A stretch of 64,000 nucleotides of DNA from Flavobacterium croceum DSM 17960 (GCF_002917885.1 NZ_PQNY01000012.1:1-64000); one strand, 5' to 3'. Counted from the stretch's first letter, positions 8,455 to 17,159 are shown. A program made the numbers and translations. Notes: a model not told the origin generated them from the letters alone.

Positions 8455-9501
8455 TTATTCTTCTAGAGCATTCCAACCTCTAGCTTTTAGCGGTATTTTT
8501 GTATGTGCTCGTGTTACCAAATGGCATCCGTTTTCTTTAGGTATTATATGTCCAATTACTGTAAAATTTGGATTGCCTTTTATTTTGTCAAAATCTTCTA
8601 AGTTTATTGTAAACAATAATTCGTAGTCTTCGCCACCATTTATAGCAAGAGTGGTACCGTCTATATTAAACTCTTCACACGTACTAATAAATTGCGGGTC
8701 TACAGGCAATTTTTCTTCATATAAATCGCAACCTACATTTGAGGCTTTACAAATATGTAATAATTCTGACGAAAGTCCATCAGAAATATCAATCATAGAC
8801 GTTGGTTTTACCTCAAGTTTTTCTAATAATTCTTTAATGTCTGTTCTTGCTTCGGGTTTGAGTTGTCGTTCAACTAAGTAGGTATAAGGTTCTAAATCGG
8901 GTTGATTGTTTGGATTTACTAAAAAAACTTGTTTTTCTCTTTCTAGAACTTGTAACCCCATATATGCCGAACCAATATCGCCAGTAACTACAATTAAATC
9001 GTTGGGTTTTGCCCCATTTCTATACACTATGTCTTCTTCTTTTGCTGTTCCAATAGCTGTTATAGATAATATTAATCCTTTTTGAGAAGAAGTGGTATCG
9101 CCACCCACAACATCTACTTTAAAAGTTTTAGATGCTAATGTAATTCCGGCATACAATTCTTCTAATGCTTCTAGAGGAAATCTATTGGAAACCGCTATAG
9201 AAACTGTAATTTGTGTAGGCGTCGCATTCATGGCGCAAATATCAGAAACATTTACAGCAACAGCCTTGTAGCCTAAGTGTTTAAGAGGCATATATGCCAA
9301 ATCAAAATGTACGCCTTCAATAAGTAAATCTGTAGAAATTACAGTTTTTTGAGTGCCAAAATCGAGAACTGCAGCATCATCACCTATGCCAAATTGCGTA
9401 GAAGGTTGGTTTATTTGAAAATGTTTAGTAAGATGTTCTATTAATTGAAATTCACCCAACTGACCTAAAGAGGTACGTTGAGGAGATTTGTCTTCTAGCA
9501 T
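8455..9501 (-). CDS. thiL: Thiamine-monophosphate kinase
   Basis: ThiL phosphorylates thiamine monophosphate to the cofactor thiamine diphosphate using ATP. The AIR-synthase-like fold is recognisable from the N-terminal FGIGDDAAVLDF, then STDLLIEGVHFDL with its metal-binding Asp, and VVGGDTTSS. The C-terminal half has DISDGLSSELLHIC and INGGEDYELLFTI. I chose the ATG at 9501 (MLEDKSPQRTSLGQLGEF, 348 residues). A start at 9558 would overlap the upstream protease gene and add an atypical leader. The length is normal. Confidence 0.95.
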   Translation of the reverse strand: MLEDKSPQRTSLGQLGEFQLIEHLTKHFQINQPSTQFGIGDDAAVLDFGTQKTVISTDLLIEGVHFDLAYMPLKHLGYKAVAVNVSDICAMNATPTQITVSIAVSNRFPLEALEELYAGITLASKTFKVDVVGGDTTSSQKGLILSITAIGTAKEEDIVYRNGAKPNDLIVVTGDIGSAYMGLQVLEREKQVFLVNPNNQPDLEPYTYLVERQLKPEARTDIKELLEKLEVKPTSMIDISDGLSSELLHICKASNVGCDLYEEKLPVDPQFISTCEEFNIDGTTLAINGGEDYELLFTINLEDFDKIKGNPNFTVIGHIIPKENGCHLVTRAHTKIPLKARGWNALEE

Positions 9502-9526
9502 AACTTTGTGTTTAGTGGTGGCAAAG

Positions 9527-11131
9527 TTAAGGAATAGAAGTGTTTTTTGCAGATACAAATTTTAAATGTTTAAAAACGGCTTGTATCATCGCATCATTTT
9601 TTAATGTTAATTTATAGTAATAGGGTTCGCCATAAAGTTGTCTTACTATTTCTGCAATAATATATTGATTTACTAGTTGGGAATTGTTTTTTAGTGAAAT
9701 ATCAAGTCCGTTTTTTGATAGAAATTTTTCAAAATCAGGAACAAAATTTTCTTTTTCTATTTTGTTTAAAACATCTTTTGCAATAGATTTTTTCCATTGT
9801 TTTCTATGATTATCAATGTATCTAAACGCAAACTGACCTGTAATACCCGATTGGAGTAGGTAATATAAATTTTCTTTGGCATGTGATGTTTCCAAAGGTA
9901 CAAAAATATCGGGTACAATACCACCGCCACCATATACCACACGCCCATTTTTGGTTTTAAATTTTAGAGAATCGGCAACTTTTATTTTGTCTTTTTCATA
10001 AAGTTCGCCACTGTTAAATCGGGTTTCAAATTCATTAAAATAGGCATCACTTTTACCTTTTGTATAGGGTTTTTGTATAGATCTTCCGCTTGGGGTGTAG
10101 TATCTTGCAATGGTAAGCCTTACGGCCGATCCGTCTTCAAAGTCCATTTCGCGTTGCACCAAACCTTTGCCAAAAGAGCGTCTGCCAACTACAATACCTC
10201 TGTCGTTATCTTGTATTGCTCCTGCTAAAACTTCGCTTGCAGAAGCCGAATTTTCATCGATAAGTATGTAAACTTTTCCGTTTTCAAAACCACCTTTATC
10301 TGTAGCGTAGGTTTTGTTTATAGTACCTTTTTTATTTTTGGTAAAAACGATTAGTTCTTTGCTTTTTAATAATTCGTCTGCTATTTCTATAGCTTTTTCA
10401 AGATATCCACCACCGTTGTTTCTTACATCTATTAGTAAACAAGATATGGGTTGTTGTAAGAGTTGATTTAATCCTTTTTTAAATTCGGTAGCTGTTGTTT
10501 CGGCAAAACGATTTATTTTTATATAGCCTACGTTATCAATTGTGGTAGCAATATCTACACTATTAATAGGGACTATATTTCGGATAATTTTGGTTTTAAA
10601 TGTTTTGTTTTCCGATTTTCTATACACTGTGAGAACAACTTCTGAGTTGGCTTCGCCTTTTAGCATAGAAAACACTTTATCATCGGCTATTTTTTTGCCA
10701 AAAAGAGGTTTGTTGTTGGCGTATAGAAGTCTGTCGCCTGCTTGTATACCTGCTTTTTGTGCTGGGCCATTGGGTATGGGTTTGATTACAGCGATTGTAT
10801 CATTCAATCGGTAAAAATTAATGCCAATTCCTACAAAATTACCTCGCATAGATTCTGCAATGGCTTTTTGTTCTTGTGCTGGAACATATACCGAGTGTGG
10901 GTCGAGTTCTGCTAGAATATTGGTTACAGTTTTATCTACAATAGAATCTGTTTGTACATTGTCTACATATTCTTTGTCTATAAAATCGATAAGTTTGTAA
11001 AGTTTTGTTTTTTGATTGTTTTTTAAAGAAAGACTTTTACTAGAAGCATTTGTTATAATACCGCCTATAAGTACTCCTAGAGCTATACAAGTAAATATAA
11101 GTATGGGCATAAAAACTTTAGAAAATTTCAT
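9527..11131 (-). CDS. S41 family carboxy-terminal processing protease
   Basis: This Prc/CtpA-like serine protease is anchored to the membrane and acts in the periplasm. A hydrophobic signal anchor (residues 1-30) is followed by a PDZ domain (about 85-175, with VGIGINFYRLNDTIAVI and GIQAGDRLLYANN) and the S41 catalytic domain. The catalytic Ser lies in ENSASASEVLAGA and the Lys in RRSFGKGLVQ. A C-terminal extension of about 150 residues follows. The ATG at 11131 is preferred over a TTG two codons earlier (534 residues). It starts 7 bases from the stop of the dCMP deaminase gene, so the two are probably co-transcribed. Confidence 0.93.
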   Translation of the reverse strand: MKFSKVFMPILIFTCIALGVLIGGIITNASSKSLSLKNNQKTKLYKLIDFIDKEYVDNVQTDSIVDKTVTNILAELDPHSVYVPAQEQKAIAESMRGNFVGIGINFYRLNDTIAVIKPIPNGPAQKAGIQAGDRLLYANNKPLFGKKIADDKVFSMLKGEANSEVVLTVYRKSENKTFKTKIIRNIVPINSVDIATTIDNVGYIKINRFAETTATEFKKGLNQLLQQPISCLLIDVRNNGGGYLEKAIEIADELLKSKELIVFTKNKKGTINKTYATDKGGFENGKVYILIDENSASASEVLAGAIQDNDRGIVVGRRSFGKGLVQREMDFEDGSAVRLTIARYYTPSGRSIQKPYTKGKSDAYFNEFETRFNSGELYEKDKIKVADSLKFKTKNGRVVYGGGGIVPDIFVPLETSHAKENLYYLLQSGITGQFAFRYIDNHRKQWKKSIAKDVLNKIEKENFVPDFEKFLSKNGLDISLKNNSQLVNQYIIAEIVRQLYGEPYYYKLTLKNDAMIQAVFKHLKFVSAKNTSIP

Positions 11132-11137
11132 ATTCAA

Positions 11138-11566
11138 TCAGTCAAAATTTTCTATTTGTATTACTTCTACACCAGCTCTTTTTAAAAAATCTATTCCAGA
11201 CATATCGCTATATCCTTGTTGGAATACAACTCTTTTTATTCCCGATTGATGTATGAGTTTGCTGCATTCTTTACAAGGAGATAAGGTAATGTATAGCGTG
11301 GCATTGTCGCACGATTGAGTAGAACGGGCTACTTTAAGTATAGCATTGGCTTCGGCATGAAGAACATACCAATTGGTGAGTCCGTTATGGTCTTCACAAC
11401 AGTTTTCAAATCCACTTGGTGTACCGTTGTAACCATCGGAAATTATCATGCGGTCTTTTACAATAATAGCGCCTACTTGTTTGCGTTTGCAATAGGATAG
11501 TTTACTCCATTCGGTTGCAATTCGTAAATAGGCTTTGTCGTATTTTTCTTGTTTTTCTTTGTTCAT
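11138..11566 (-). CDS. dCMP deaminase family protein (ComEB-like)
   Basis: The 142-residue protein is a zinc-dependent cytidine/deoxycytidylate deaminase. The zinc site is complete: HAEANAI supplies the His and the catalytic Glu, and PCKECSKLI supplies two Cys. CKRKQVGAIIVKD and ISDGYNGTPSGFENC are typical of the dCMP deaminase/ComEB group, which converts dCMP to dUMP for dTTP synthesis. It leads the group with the S41 protease and thiL. The divergent side (towards tyrS) holds a structured repeat. Confidence 0.93.
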   Translation of the reverse strand: MNKEKQEKYDKAYLRIATEWSKLSYCKRKQVGAIIVKDRMIISDGYNGTPSGFENCCEDHNGLTNWYVLHAEANAILKVARSTQSCDNATLYITLSPCKECSKLIHQSGIKRVVFQQGYSDMSGIDFLKRAGVEVIQIENFD

Positions 11567-11660
11567 ACTTTATAAAAGAGTAACAAACCTACATATTTTT
11601 TATTAGTTACATGTACATTATTATCATAAAAATGTTGTTACTATTTAAACGGTTTTTTCT

Positions 11661-11807
11661 CTAGCCCAGACTGTAGCGGTTACCCCGCAGCTCTACGGGT
11701 TTGTTTTTTGCAGTTTTTGTAGGGCGACCTTTGGAAGCCCCATACAAAAATGTGCAAAAACTGCCTGTAGAGCGAGGTGTAAAAGTGAAAGGCTGGAAAT
11801 AGCTTTT
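11661..11807 (+). repeat. Structured intergenic repeat, copy A (long form)
   Basis: The 322-base gap between the dCMP deaminase gene and tyrS is otherwise empty apart from the tyrS promoter. This segment starts CTAGCCCAGA and ends GGCTGGAAATAGCTTTT. Inside are nested complementary arms: CTCTAC (11691-11696) with GTAGAG (11767-11772), and GCAGTTTTTG (11710-11719) with CAAAAACTGC (11755-11764). A terminal hairpin GGCT-GGAAAT-AGCT closes it. A shorter relative lies at 40217-40286 on the minus strand. The element is upstream of the tyrS promoter, so it is not part of the tyrS leader. Confidence 0.65.
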
Positions 11808-11839
11808 GATGTATATTTTGAAATTTATAGGTTTTTGAG

Positions 11840-11871
11840 TTGAAAATCTTATAGAATTAAAGTTATATTTG
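11840..11871 (+). promoter_or_regulatory. tyrS promoter
   Basis: TTG at 11840-11842 is followed after 21 bases by TATATTTG at 11864-11871, matching the flavobacterial consensus. Only about 10-15 bases of leader would precede the tyrS ATG, so a long T-box-type leader is excluded. Confidence 0.65.
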
Positions 11872-11888
11872 CGCAAATTTAGTATAGC

Positions 11889-13184
11889 ATGAAAAATTTG
11901 GTAGAAGAGTTGCAGTGGAGAGGCTTGGTTCATGATATGATGCCAGGTACTGAGGAGCAATTATGTAAAGAGATGACCACTACATATATTGGTTTTGATC
12001 CTACAAGCGATTCGCTTCATATAGGTAGTTTGGTGCCGATATTGCTTTTGGTTCATTTAAAAAACTTTGGACACAAACCTATTGCTTTGGTTGGTGGTGC
12101 TACAGGTATGATAGGTGATCCTTCGGGTAAAAGTGATGAGAGAAATTTGCTTGACGAAGCTACATTAGAAAAAAATGTTGCAGGTATTAAATCTGTTTTG
12201 TCTCGCTTTCTAGATTTTAATGCTACAGATGCTAATGCTCCTATTTTAGTGAATAACTATGATTGGATGAAAGAGTTTTCGTTTATAAATTTTGCTCGTG
12301 ATGTAGGAAAACGTATTACCGTAAACTATATGATGGCAAAAGACTCTGTAAAAAAACGTTTGAGTGGCGAAAGTGGCTCAGGAATGAGTTTTACAGAGTT
12401 TACGTATCAATTAATTCAAGGATACGATTTTTATCATTTGCATAAATATTACAATTGTGTGTTGCAAATGGGAGGTAGCGACCAATGGGGGAATATTACA
12501 ACTGGAACTGAGTTGGTGCGCAGAATGAATGATGAACACGCCAAAGCATTTGCTATGACTTGCCCATTAATAACCAAAGCAGATGGTTCTAAATTTGGAA
12601 AGAGCGAAGGCGGAAATATTTGGCTTACTGCCGATAAAACATCTGTATATAAGTTTTACCAATTTTGGCTTAACACTACAGATATTGATGCAGAAAAGTA
12701 TATTAAAATTTTCACTTTTTTAGATAAAGAAACCATAGAGAGTTTGATTGCCACACACCACGAGGCACCACACATGAGAGTGTTACAAAAGCGATTGGCA
12801 GAAGAAGTTACGGTTTTGGTTCATGGAAAAGAAGAGTTTGAAAAAGCTGTATTTGCATCGGGTGCGTTTTTTAGTCCTACTATGGACGATTTAAAGCAAC
12901 TTGACGAGAAAACTTTTATTGAGGTTTTTGATGGCGTACCAAGCGCAACTATTTCTAAACAAGATATTGCAGAAGGTTTGGATATGATTGCTGCTTTGTC
13001 TGCCAAAACAGGTTTTTTGGCTTCAAATAGTGATGCTCGAAGGGAGTTAAAGCAAAACGCAATATCGTTGAACAAACAAAAAGTAGGCGAAGAATACAAA
13101 ATAACACCTACCGACTTGATTAACGATAAGTTTATTGTTCTCCAAAAAGGAAAAAAGAATTATTATTTACTTATAGTTTCTTAA
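11889..13184 (+). CDS. tyrS: Tyrosyl-tRNA synthetase
   Basis: This class I synthetase charges tRNA-Tyr. The HIGH-type motif is in [11 protein letters not shown], and the KMSKS-type motif reads KFGKS in [13 protein letters not shown], as is usual for bacterial Tyr[14 protein letters not shown] is the tyrosine-binding signature. The C-terminus (about 370-431) has an S4-like RNA-binding domain ([16 protein letters not shown]). The length of 431 residues is normal. It is monocistronic, with its own promoter and a strong terminator four bases past the stop. Confidence 0.97.
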   Translation: MKNLVEELQWRGLVHDMMPGTEEQLCKEMTTTYIGFDPTSDSLHIGSLVPILLLVHLKNFGHKPIALVGGATGMIGDPSGKSDERNLLDEATLEKNVAGIKSVLSRFLDFNATDANAPILVNNYDWMKEFSFINFARDVGKRITVNYMMAKDSVKKRLSGESGSGMSFTEFTYQLIQGYDFYHLHKYYNCVLQMGGSDQWGNITTGTELVRRMNDEHAKAFAMTCPLITKADGSKFGKSEGGNIWLTADKTSVYKFYQFWLNTTDIDAEKYIKIFTFLDKETIESLIATHHEAPHMRVLQKRLAEEVTVLVHGKEEFEKAVFASGAFFSPTMDDLKQLDEKTFIEVFDGVPSATISKQDIAEGLDMIAALSAKTGFLASNSDARRELKQNAISLNKQKVGEEYKITPTDLINDKFIVLQKGKKNYYLLIVS

Positions 13185-13187
13185 TAC

Positions 13188-13211
13188 AAGCGATCTTTTG
13201 ATCGCTTTTTT
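13188..13211. terminator. Terminator after tyrS
   Basis: A perfect stem AAGCGATC-TTTT-GATCGCTT is followed by a T-run. It also sits two bases from the stop of the converging LuxE-like gene. Confidence 0.88.
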
Positions 13212-13213
13212 TA

Positions 13214-14215
13214 TTACAAAACCATAAGATTGCATCCTCGAATATCGGAGTTGTCAAAACGACCAAGTACTTCAAAAGAATTTGAACTTAAAGTTTTACC
13301 TAAATCTTGTGTTGCAATAAAAGAGCATGAATTGATGTTGGCTAGGTCAATCACATTTATACCTCCTGTTTTACCCTGAGTAACATACGAAAGAGCATCT
13401 TCGGTATCTCGAACCATGATTTTCATCCAATTTGGGGTTTCAAAAATTCCATTGCCAAACGAATAAGCTTGCGATAAAAGTTCTGTCATACCATACTCAG
13501 AATGGATAGTTTGTACACCAAAACCAGTACATAGTATAGTGTGGAGCTCTTCTCGAATGAGTTCTTTACGTTGTCCTTTCATACCGCCTGTTTCCATAAT
13601 GATAAGGTTACCGCCTAATTTTGACAGAGGAAAAGAGGTAGATTCTGCATATTCGATTAAATCAAGCAGCGCATAAGTAACACCAATTAAAATAACGTTT
13701 TGACCGTTGTGGTTTAATTTTTCGAGTTTTTGTAGTAATTCATCATGATTTCTAAGGTAAAAACCACTGTCATGATGGTTTGATTTTTCAATCAAATCGT
13801 TTACCATATAAATTAACGACGAACCTTTTCTGTCGAGATAGGAAGGTAGTAACGCTAAAACGGCATAATTTTCTATATCGCCGTAAAATTGAGCAAAAGC
13901 TCTATAGTAGCTTTCTTTATACCAATTTATATCGGTAACCAAGTGTTTGCTGGTTTGCATACCCGTTGTACCACTACTTGTAAAAATTTCTCGTACAGTG
14001 TTTGAACAAGAAACAACCTCGTGCGATTTGAAAAAAGCTATAGGTAAAAACGGAATTTGCTCAAGTGATTTTACTTGTTCTTTTTGGATATGTAGATAAT
14101 TACAAAACTGCCGATATATACTATTGTTTTCATATTGATAGCGAAATACTTTTAGAGCTATTTTATGAAACTGTTTATCGCTTGAAATACTAAATATATC
14201 GTTGTATTGAAACAC
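13214..14215 (-). CDS. LuxE-like acyl-protein synthetase / acyltransferase
   Basis: The 333-residue protein belongs to the LuxE/PaaK-type adenylating enzymes. In luminous bacteria LuxE activates a fatty acid with ATP and takes it on a cysteine. The adenylate-forming loop FTSSGTTGMQTS is near residue 90, and a second conserved block is IHSEYGMTELLSQAYS near 240-260. No luxC, luxD, luxA or luxB is in the window, so a role in luminescence is not supported. LuxE-like proteins without lux genes are common in Bacteroidota, and their substrate is unknown to me. It follows a strong terminator and appears to be monocistronic. Confidence 0.85.
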   Translation of the reverse strand: MFQYNDIFSISSDKQFHKIALKVFRYQYENNSIYRQFCNYLHIQKEQVKSLEQIPFLPIAFFKSHEVVSCSNTVREIFTSSGTTGMQTSKHLVTDINWYKESYYRAFAQFYGDIENYAVLALLPSYLDRKGSSLIYMVNDLIEKSNHHDSGFYLRNHDELLQKLEKLNHNGQNVILIGVTYALLDLIEYAESTSFPLSKLGGNLIIMETGGMKGQRKELIREELHTILCTGFGVQTIHSEYGMTELLSQAYSFGNGIFETPNWMKIMVRDTEDALSYVTQGKTGGINVIDLANINSCSFIATQDLGKTLSSNSFEVLGRFDNSDIRGCNLMVL

Positions 14216-14238
14216 TTTTTTTGTGCAAAGATAAAATA

Positions 14239-14268
14239 AAAAGCACCAACTTTGGTTGGTGCTTTTTT
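14239..14268 (-). terminator. Terminator of the T9SS-sorted protein gene
   Basis: The stem AAGCACCAAC-TTTG-GTTGGTGCTT has an A-run on its left and a T-run on its right. It lies between the T9SS gene (upstream on the minus strand) and the LuxE-like gene. Confidence 0.85.
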
Positions 14269-14274
14269 CTATTC

Positions 14275-14301
14275 TGTCATGCTGAATTTAGTTCAGCATC
14301 T
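14275..14301. repeat. Short palindromic repeat (CATGCTGAA type), intergenic copy
   Basis: The palindrome ATGCTGAA-TTTAG-TTCAGCAT is flanked by TGTC and CT. The same unit, with a slightly different loop, occurs inside the leuS coding region at 59052-59078. This copy lies just past the stop of the T9SS protein gene. Confidence 0.75.
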
Positions 14302-14303
14302 AA

Positions 14304-15209
14304 TTACTGAATAACTAATTTTTTAGTAGCTGTTTTACCTTCTTCAGTAACTTTTACAATATAAGCACCGCTCGATAAGTTAGCTACATTTATAGGTTGA
14401 GAAGAAACGGTTTCGTTTACAACTACTTTACCCAACATGTCATAAACTACAACATTTTTATCGCTAGAACTGTCTGAAGTAACAAATAATAAGTTATTAT
14501 TTGAATAAACTTGTAGGCCTGAAATTTCGTTTTGAGAAACAGATAAATTATTTGTGTTTCCTGTAACAACAACGTTGTCAATACTAAAATTTCCACCAGC
14601 AGCTTCAGCATCCCAAGCATAAAATCTAAATGTAACTGGAGTAGAAAGTCCCGTGAAAGTAGCTGGTAAAGTAATTGTGCTGCCTAATTGGTCTGCACTT
14701 GTTGCAGTTGCATCAAGAGTCCAAAAAAAGACGTTATTAGCATCTGTTGATAAATTTGAGTTTGCAGGATTTATCGAAGCAGGCAAGTTACTTGCATATC
14801 CATCTAAACTAGATCTTACAGCGTAATGTCTTACACCTGTACCCGATCTTCTCATTGCAAAGGTTATTTGAGTTAAATCAATAGTGTAATTAGCTTGAGG
14901 TGTAAGTGTTACTTGATAGTAAATGCCTAAGTCTATAGCGCCTGTAAAAGTTGCGTCATTTGCATTTGTAGCACCTACAGGCTGATTGGCAAAAGAAAAC
15001 CTACCAGCTCCAGATGAATTAGTTGGAGCAGTAGTCCCATTTACAGCAGAGAAACTACCAAAAGTAACTCCTGTAGCTGTTGGTACAGCAGTTGGGTCGG
15101 TTGCTCCAGAAGTTTGAGTTACAGACGCAAAATCATACGTACCTGTAAAGGCTTGACCAAACGAAAAAGTAGCAATAAGTAATGATGCTAAAAAGTAAAG
15201 TTTTTTCAT
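14304..15209 (-). CDS. Secreted protein with T9SS type A sorting domain
   Basis: The 301-residue product has a signal peptide (MKKLYFLASLLIATFSFGQA). A beta-rich body of about 200 residues follows, rich in Thr, Ser and Asn with no recognised catalytic motif. The T9SS type A C-terminal domain is about 228-301 (GLQVYSNNNLLFVTSD, VYDMLGKVV, LSSGAYIVKV, KLVIQ at the end). The protein should be exported by Sec and then passed to the cell surface or medium by the Por secretion system. The body resembles a carbohydrate-binding or adhesive beta-sandwich in composition only. A -7 box TATATTTG lies on the minus strand at 15241-15234. Confidence 0.9.
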   Translation of the reverse strand: MKKLYFLASLLIATFSFGQAFTGTYDFASVTQTSGATDPTAVPTATGVTFGSFSAVNGTTAPTNSSGAGRFSFANQPVGATNANDATFTGAIDLGIYYQVTLTPQANYTIDLTQITFAMRRSGTGVRHYAVRSSLDGYASNLPASINPANSNLSTDANNVFFWTLDATATSADQLGSTITLPATFTGLSTPVTFRFYAWDAEAAGGNFSIDNVVVTGNTNNLSVSQNEISGLQVYSNNNLLFVTSDSSSDKNVVVYDMLGKVVVNETVSSQPINVANLSSGAYIVKVTEEGKTATKKLVIQ

Positions 15210-15304
15210 AAATTTTAAAAATTAAATTGCATACAAATATACGTACAAATTTTTGAAGTGCTATTTTTTTGTGTAAAAAAATAGTTAATTAACAATGTAC
15301 GTAA

Positions 15305-15640
15305 TTATTTTACTATCAGCTTTCTAGTGGCTGTAGCATCACCTTCTTTTACTTGTACAATGTAAACGCCAGGCGATAAAGAAGAAATATTCAATTCTCT
15401 TGATGTTAAGGTAGTTTGAAGAACTTTTTTTCCTAAAACATCGTAAATTGTAATTTCTTTATCATCAGAAGATTTAGAAGTAATATAAACACGATCTCCA
15501 GTAGTTGGGTTTGGATAAATACTTAACCCTTCTATAGCGTTGTCTTGCGCTTTAGAATTACCTTTAGATTCTTGTGCTACTGCATTTGCAGTTCCAAGTA
15601 AACCAAATAAAAGGGTTATATAAAAGTATTTTTTAATCAT
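15305..15640 (-). CDS. Miniature T9SS-sorted protein (signal peptide plus sorting domain)
   Basis: The 111-residue precursor has a signal peptide ending near ANAVAQ. A linker of only about 15 residues (ESKGNSKAQDNAIEG) follows, and then a complete T9SS type A domain (LSIYPNPTTGDRVYI, ITIYDVLGKKVLQT, LSPGVYIVQV, RKLIVK). After removal of the signal and sorting domains almost no cargo is left. Its sorting domain resembles that of the neighbour at 14304-15209, and the two may derive from duplication. It has its own promoter at 15693-15660. Its function is unknown; it could be a T9SS substrate decoy, an anchor, or a decayed larger protein. Confidence 0.88.
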   Translation of the reverse strand: MIKKYFYITLLFGLLGTANAVAQESKGNSKAQDNAIEGLSIYPNPTTGDRVYITSKSSDDKEITIYDVLGKKVLQTTLTSRELNISSLSPGVYIVQVKEGDATATRKLIVK

Positions 15641-15659
15641 GTGTGATTGATATATATTA

Positions 15660-15693
15660 CAAATATAAAACTATTTTTCAATAAACATGCCAA
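15660..15693 (-). promoter_or_regulatory. Promoter of the miniature T9SS gene
   Basis: On the minus strand, TTG (15693-15691) is followed after 23 bases by TATATTTG (15667-15660), about 20 bases upstream of the ATG at 15640. Confidence 0.5.
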
Positions 15694-15758
15694 AGCATGA
15701 AAAATTTAGAAAAAATTTTAGAATTTATATCTGTTTTTATACAAATATCTTGTATGAC

Positions 15759-15796
15759 AAAAGCGGTATAGAAAGAATTTCGTATACCGCTTTTTG
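15759..15796 (-). terminator. Terminator of the beta-helix lipoprotein gene
   Basis: The 12-base arms AAAAGCGGTATA and TATACCGCTTTT enclose a 12-base loop. The hairpin lies 35 bases past the stop at 15831; the T-run is short in the minus direction. Confidence 0.7.
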
Positions 15797-15830
15797 AGTT
15801 TATATCTTTATTGTTATTCTAATAGATCAA

Positions 15831-17039
15831 CTATAAGTTACCCAATAGGTTTACACCATTTACAGTAGCCCAAGCACCACTTGTTAATGTTGCTCCTGTT
15901 GCTGTAGTACTTGTAGTCCAGTTTGTAGTAGGATTAAAACTATTTGCAGAAAGAGTAAAAGTTGATACACCTGATATAAAGGTATTATCGCAGTTTGAAA
16001 TTTTTAGGTTGTTTAATTTTATTTTTCCTCCTGCAATTTGATTGTTGTATGTGTTTAAATCTAATACTTGTAGTACACCACCATTGTAAGCTGTTGGAGT
16101 TGTTTGGTTTTTGTAACCGTCTATTACAATATTGCTGTAATCGCCATTTCCTTCTTTTTTAAATTGAATAGCATCGAGCTGAATTTCACTTTGAGATTCT
16201 GTGGTAGTACCAGCAGCTCTTTTTAAAGTGATGCCTACTACTTTAGGGCCAAAATTGTTGTTCACTCCTTTAGACTCTATTTCCATACCATAATTACCTA
16301 CTCCTGTTTGGTAAGCATACCAGTTTGTGTTGTCTTGACCTCTCCAACCGTCTTGCCAATCAAAAGAATCGTCTTTATTACCATAAGAAACAAGGTTTTT
16401 ACCACTTACAGTACCACCATAAAATTCAAATCCGTCGTCGTTACCCATATACGATACTAGATTTTCTAAAACAGTTCCGCTTCCTACTGAATAGAATGAA
16501 AATCCGTTATGCTCTTTACTATTTGTTGTAATTATTTGTCCTGCATACTCTACACGTACATATTTAAGTGTTCCGCCATTATGAGTAGCATTAGAACCTC
16601 CGTAAGTTAATGCTAATCCGTCTTCTGATGTTGCCGTTTGTGGCGCCGGATTGGTAGAAGAATTGACTATAGGTGCATCGCCATACATAATAATACCTGC
16701 CCAAGAACCTGGTATTTTAGATTTTTCTGTAAAAACAATAGGTGCATCAGCAGTTCCTACAGCTATTAATTTTCCTCCGTTTAAAATTACCAAACCGTTA
16801 TCTCCTGTTGTTTTATCTGCAGTTATAGTACTTCCTGCTTCAATAGTAAGTGTTACTCCAGCAGCAACTTTTACCATACCTTTTAGGGTATAGTTACCGT
16901 ATGGTAACGTTTTGTTTTCTGTTATTGTACCTGTAATTTCTCCTGTTGCAGGTGTTTTTGTAGTAGTTTCTTCATCGTTACTAGAGCAGCTTGTTAAAGC
17001 TAAAGTCATAGCAAAAAGACTTACAAATAATTTTTTCAT
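15831..17039 (-). CDS. Outer-membrane lipoprotein with right-handed beta-helix pattern
   Basis: The 402-residue lipoprotein has a signal peptide ending in LALTSC (lipidated Cys18) and an acidic/Thr-rich tether (SSNDEETTTKTP). Short repeating strands (GMVKVAAGVTLTIEAGS, GGKLIAVGTADAPIVFT, GGTLKYVRVEYAG, GFEFYGGTVSGKNLVSYGN) are typical of a parallel beta-helix. It lies directly downstream of a TonB-dependent receptor on the same strand, though a strong terminator separates them. Such lipoprotein/receptor pairs often work as a surface binding and uptake unit. The ligand is unknown. A -7 box TAGATTTG lies at 17076-17069. Confidence 0.85.
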   Translation of the reverse strand: MKKLFVSLFAMTLALTSCSSNDEETTTKTPATGEITGTITENKTLPYGNYTLKGMVKVAAGVTLTIEAGSTITADKTTGDNGLVILNGGKLIAVGTADAPIVFTEKSKIPGSWAGIIMYGDAPIVNSSTNPAPQTATSEDGLALTYGGSNATHNGGTLKYVRVEYAGQIITTNSKEHNGFSFYSVGSGTVLENLVSYMGNDDGFEFYGGTVSGKNLVSYGNKDDSFDWQDGWRGQDNTNWYAYQTGVGNYGMEIESKGVNNNFGPKVVGITLKRAAGTTTESQSEIQLDAIQFKKEGNGDYSNIVIDGYKNQTTPTAYNGGVLQVLDLNTYNNQIAGGKIKLNNLKISNCDNTFISGVSTFTLSANSFNPTTNWTTSTTATGATLTSGAWATVNGVNLLGNL

Positions 17040-17143
17040 TTTAATGTTTTTTTGTGTTGAATGATGTGCAAATCTAGCTTTGAAACTTTACAATAGGTTT
17101 ACCTAAAAATTATCTTATTTTAAAGAAAAAATAAGGTTAATGT

Positions 17144-17159
17144 TAGTAAATCGTTACTA
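17144..17159. promoter_or_regulatory. Palindromic candidate operator upstream of the lipoprotein gene
   Basis: TAGTAA-ATCG-TTACTA is a perfect inverted repeat with a four-base spacer. It lies about 105 bases upstream of the lipoprotein start and 68 bases upstream of its candidate -7 box. Confidence 0.4.

Noticed and set aside
11572-11888. A T-box or other tRNA-sensing leader for tyrS
   Set aside because: The tyrS promoter lies only about 20-50 bases before the ATG, downstream of the structured element, so the element is not in the tyrS message from that promoter.
11661-11960. A 99-residue minus-strand reading frame over the structured repeat and the tyrS start
   Set aside because: It runs antisense into tyrS, has repeat-derived composition and no recognisable protein pattern; the segment is explained by the repeat.
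13214-14215. A luminescence operon around the LuxE-like gene
   Set aside because: No luxA, luxB, luxC or luxD homologue is present in the window, and the gene is flanked by terminators.
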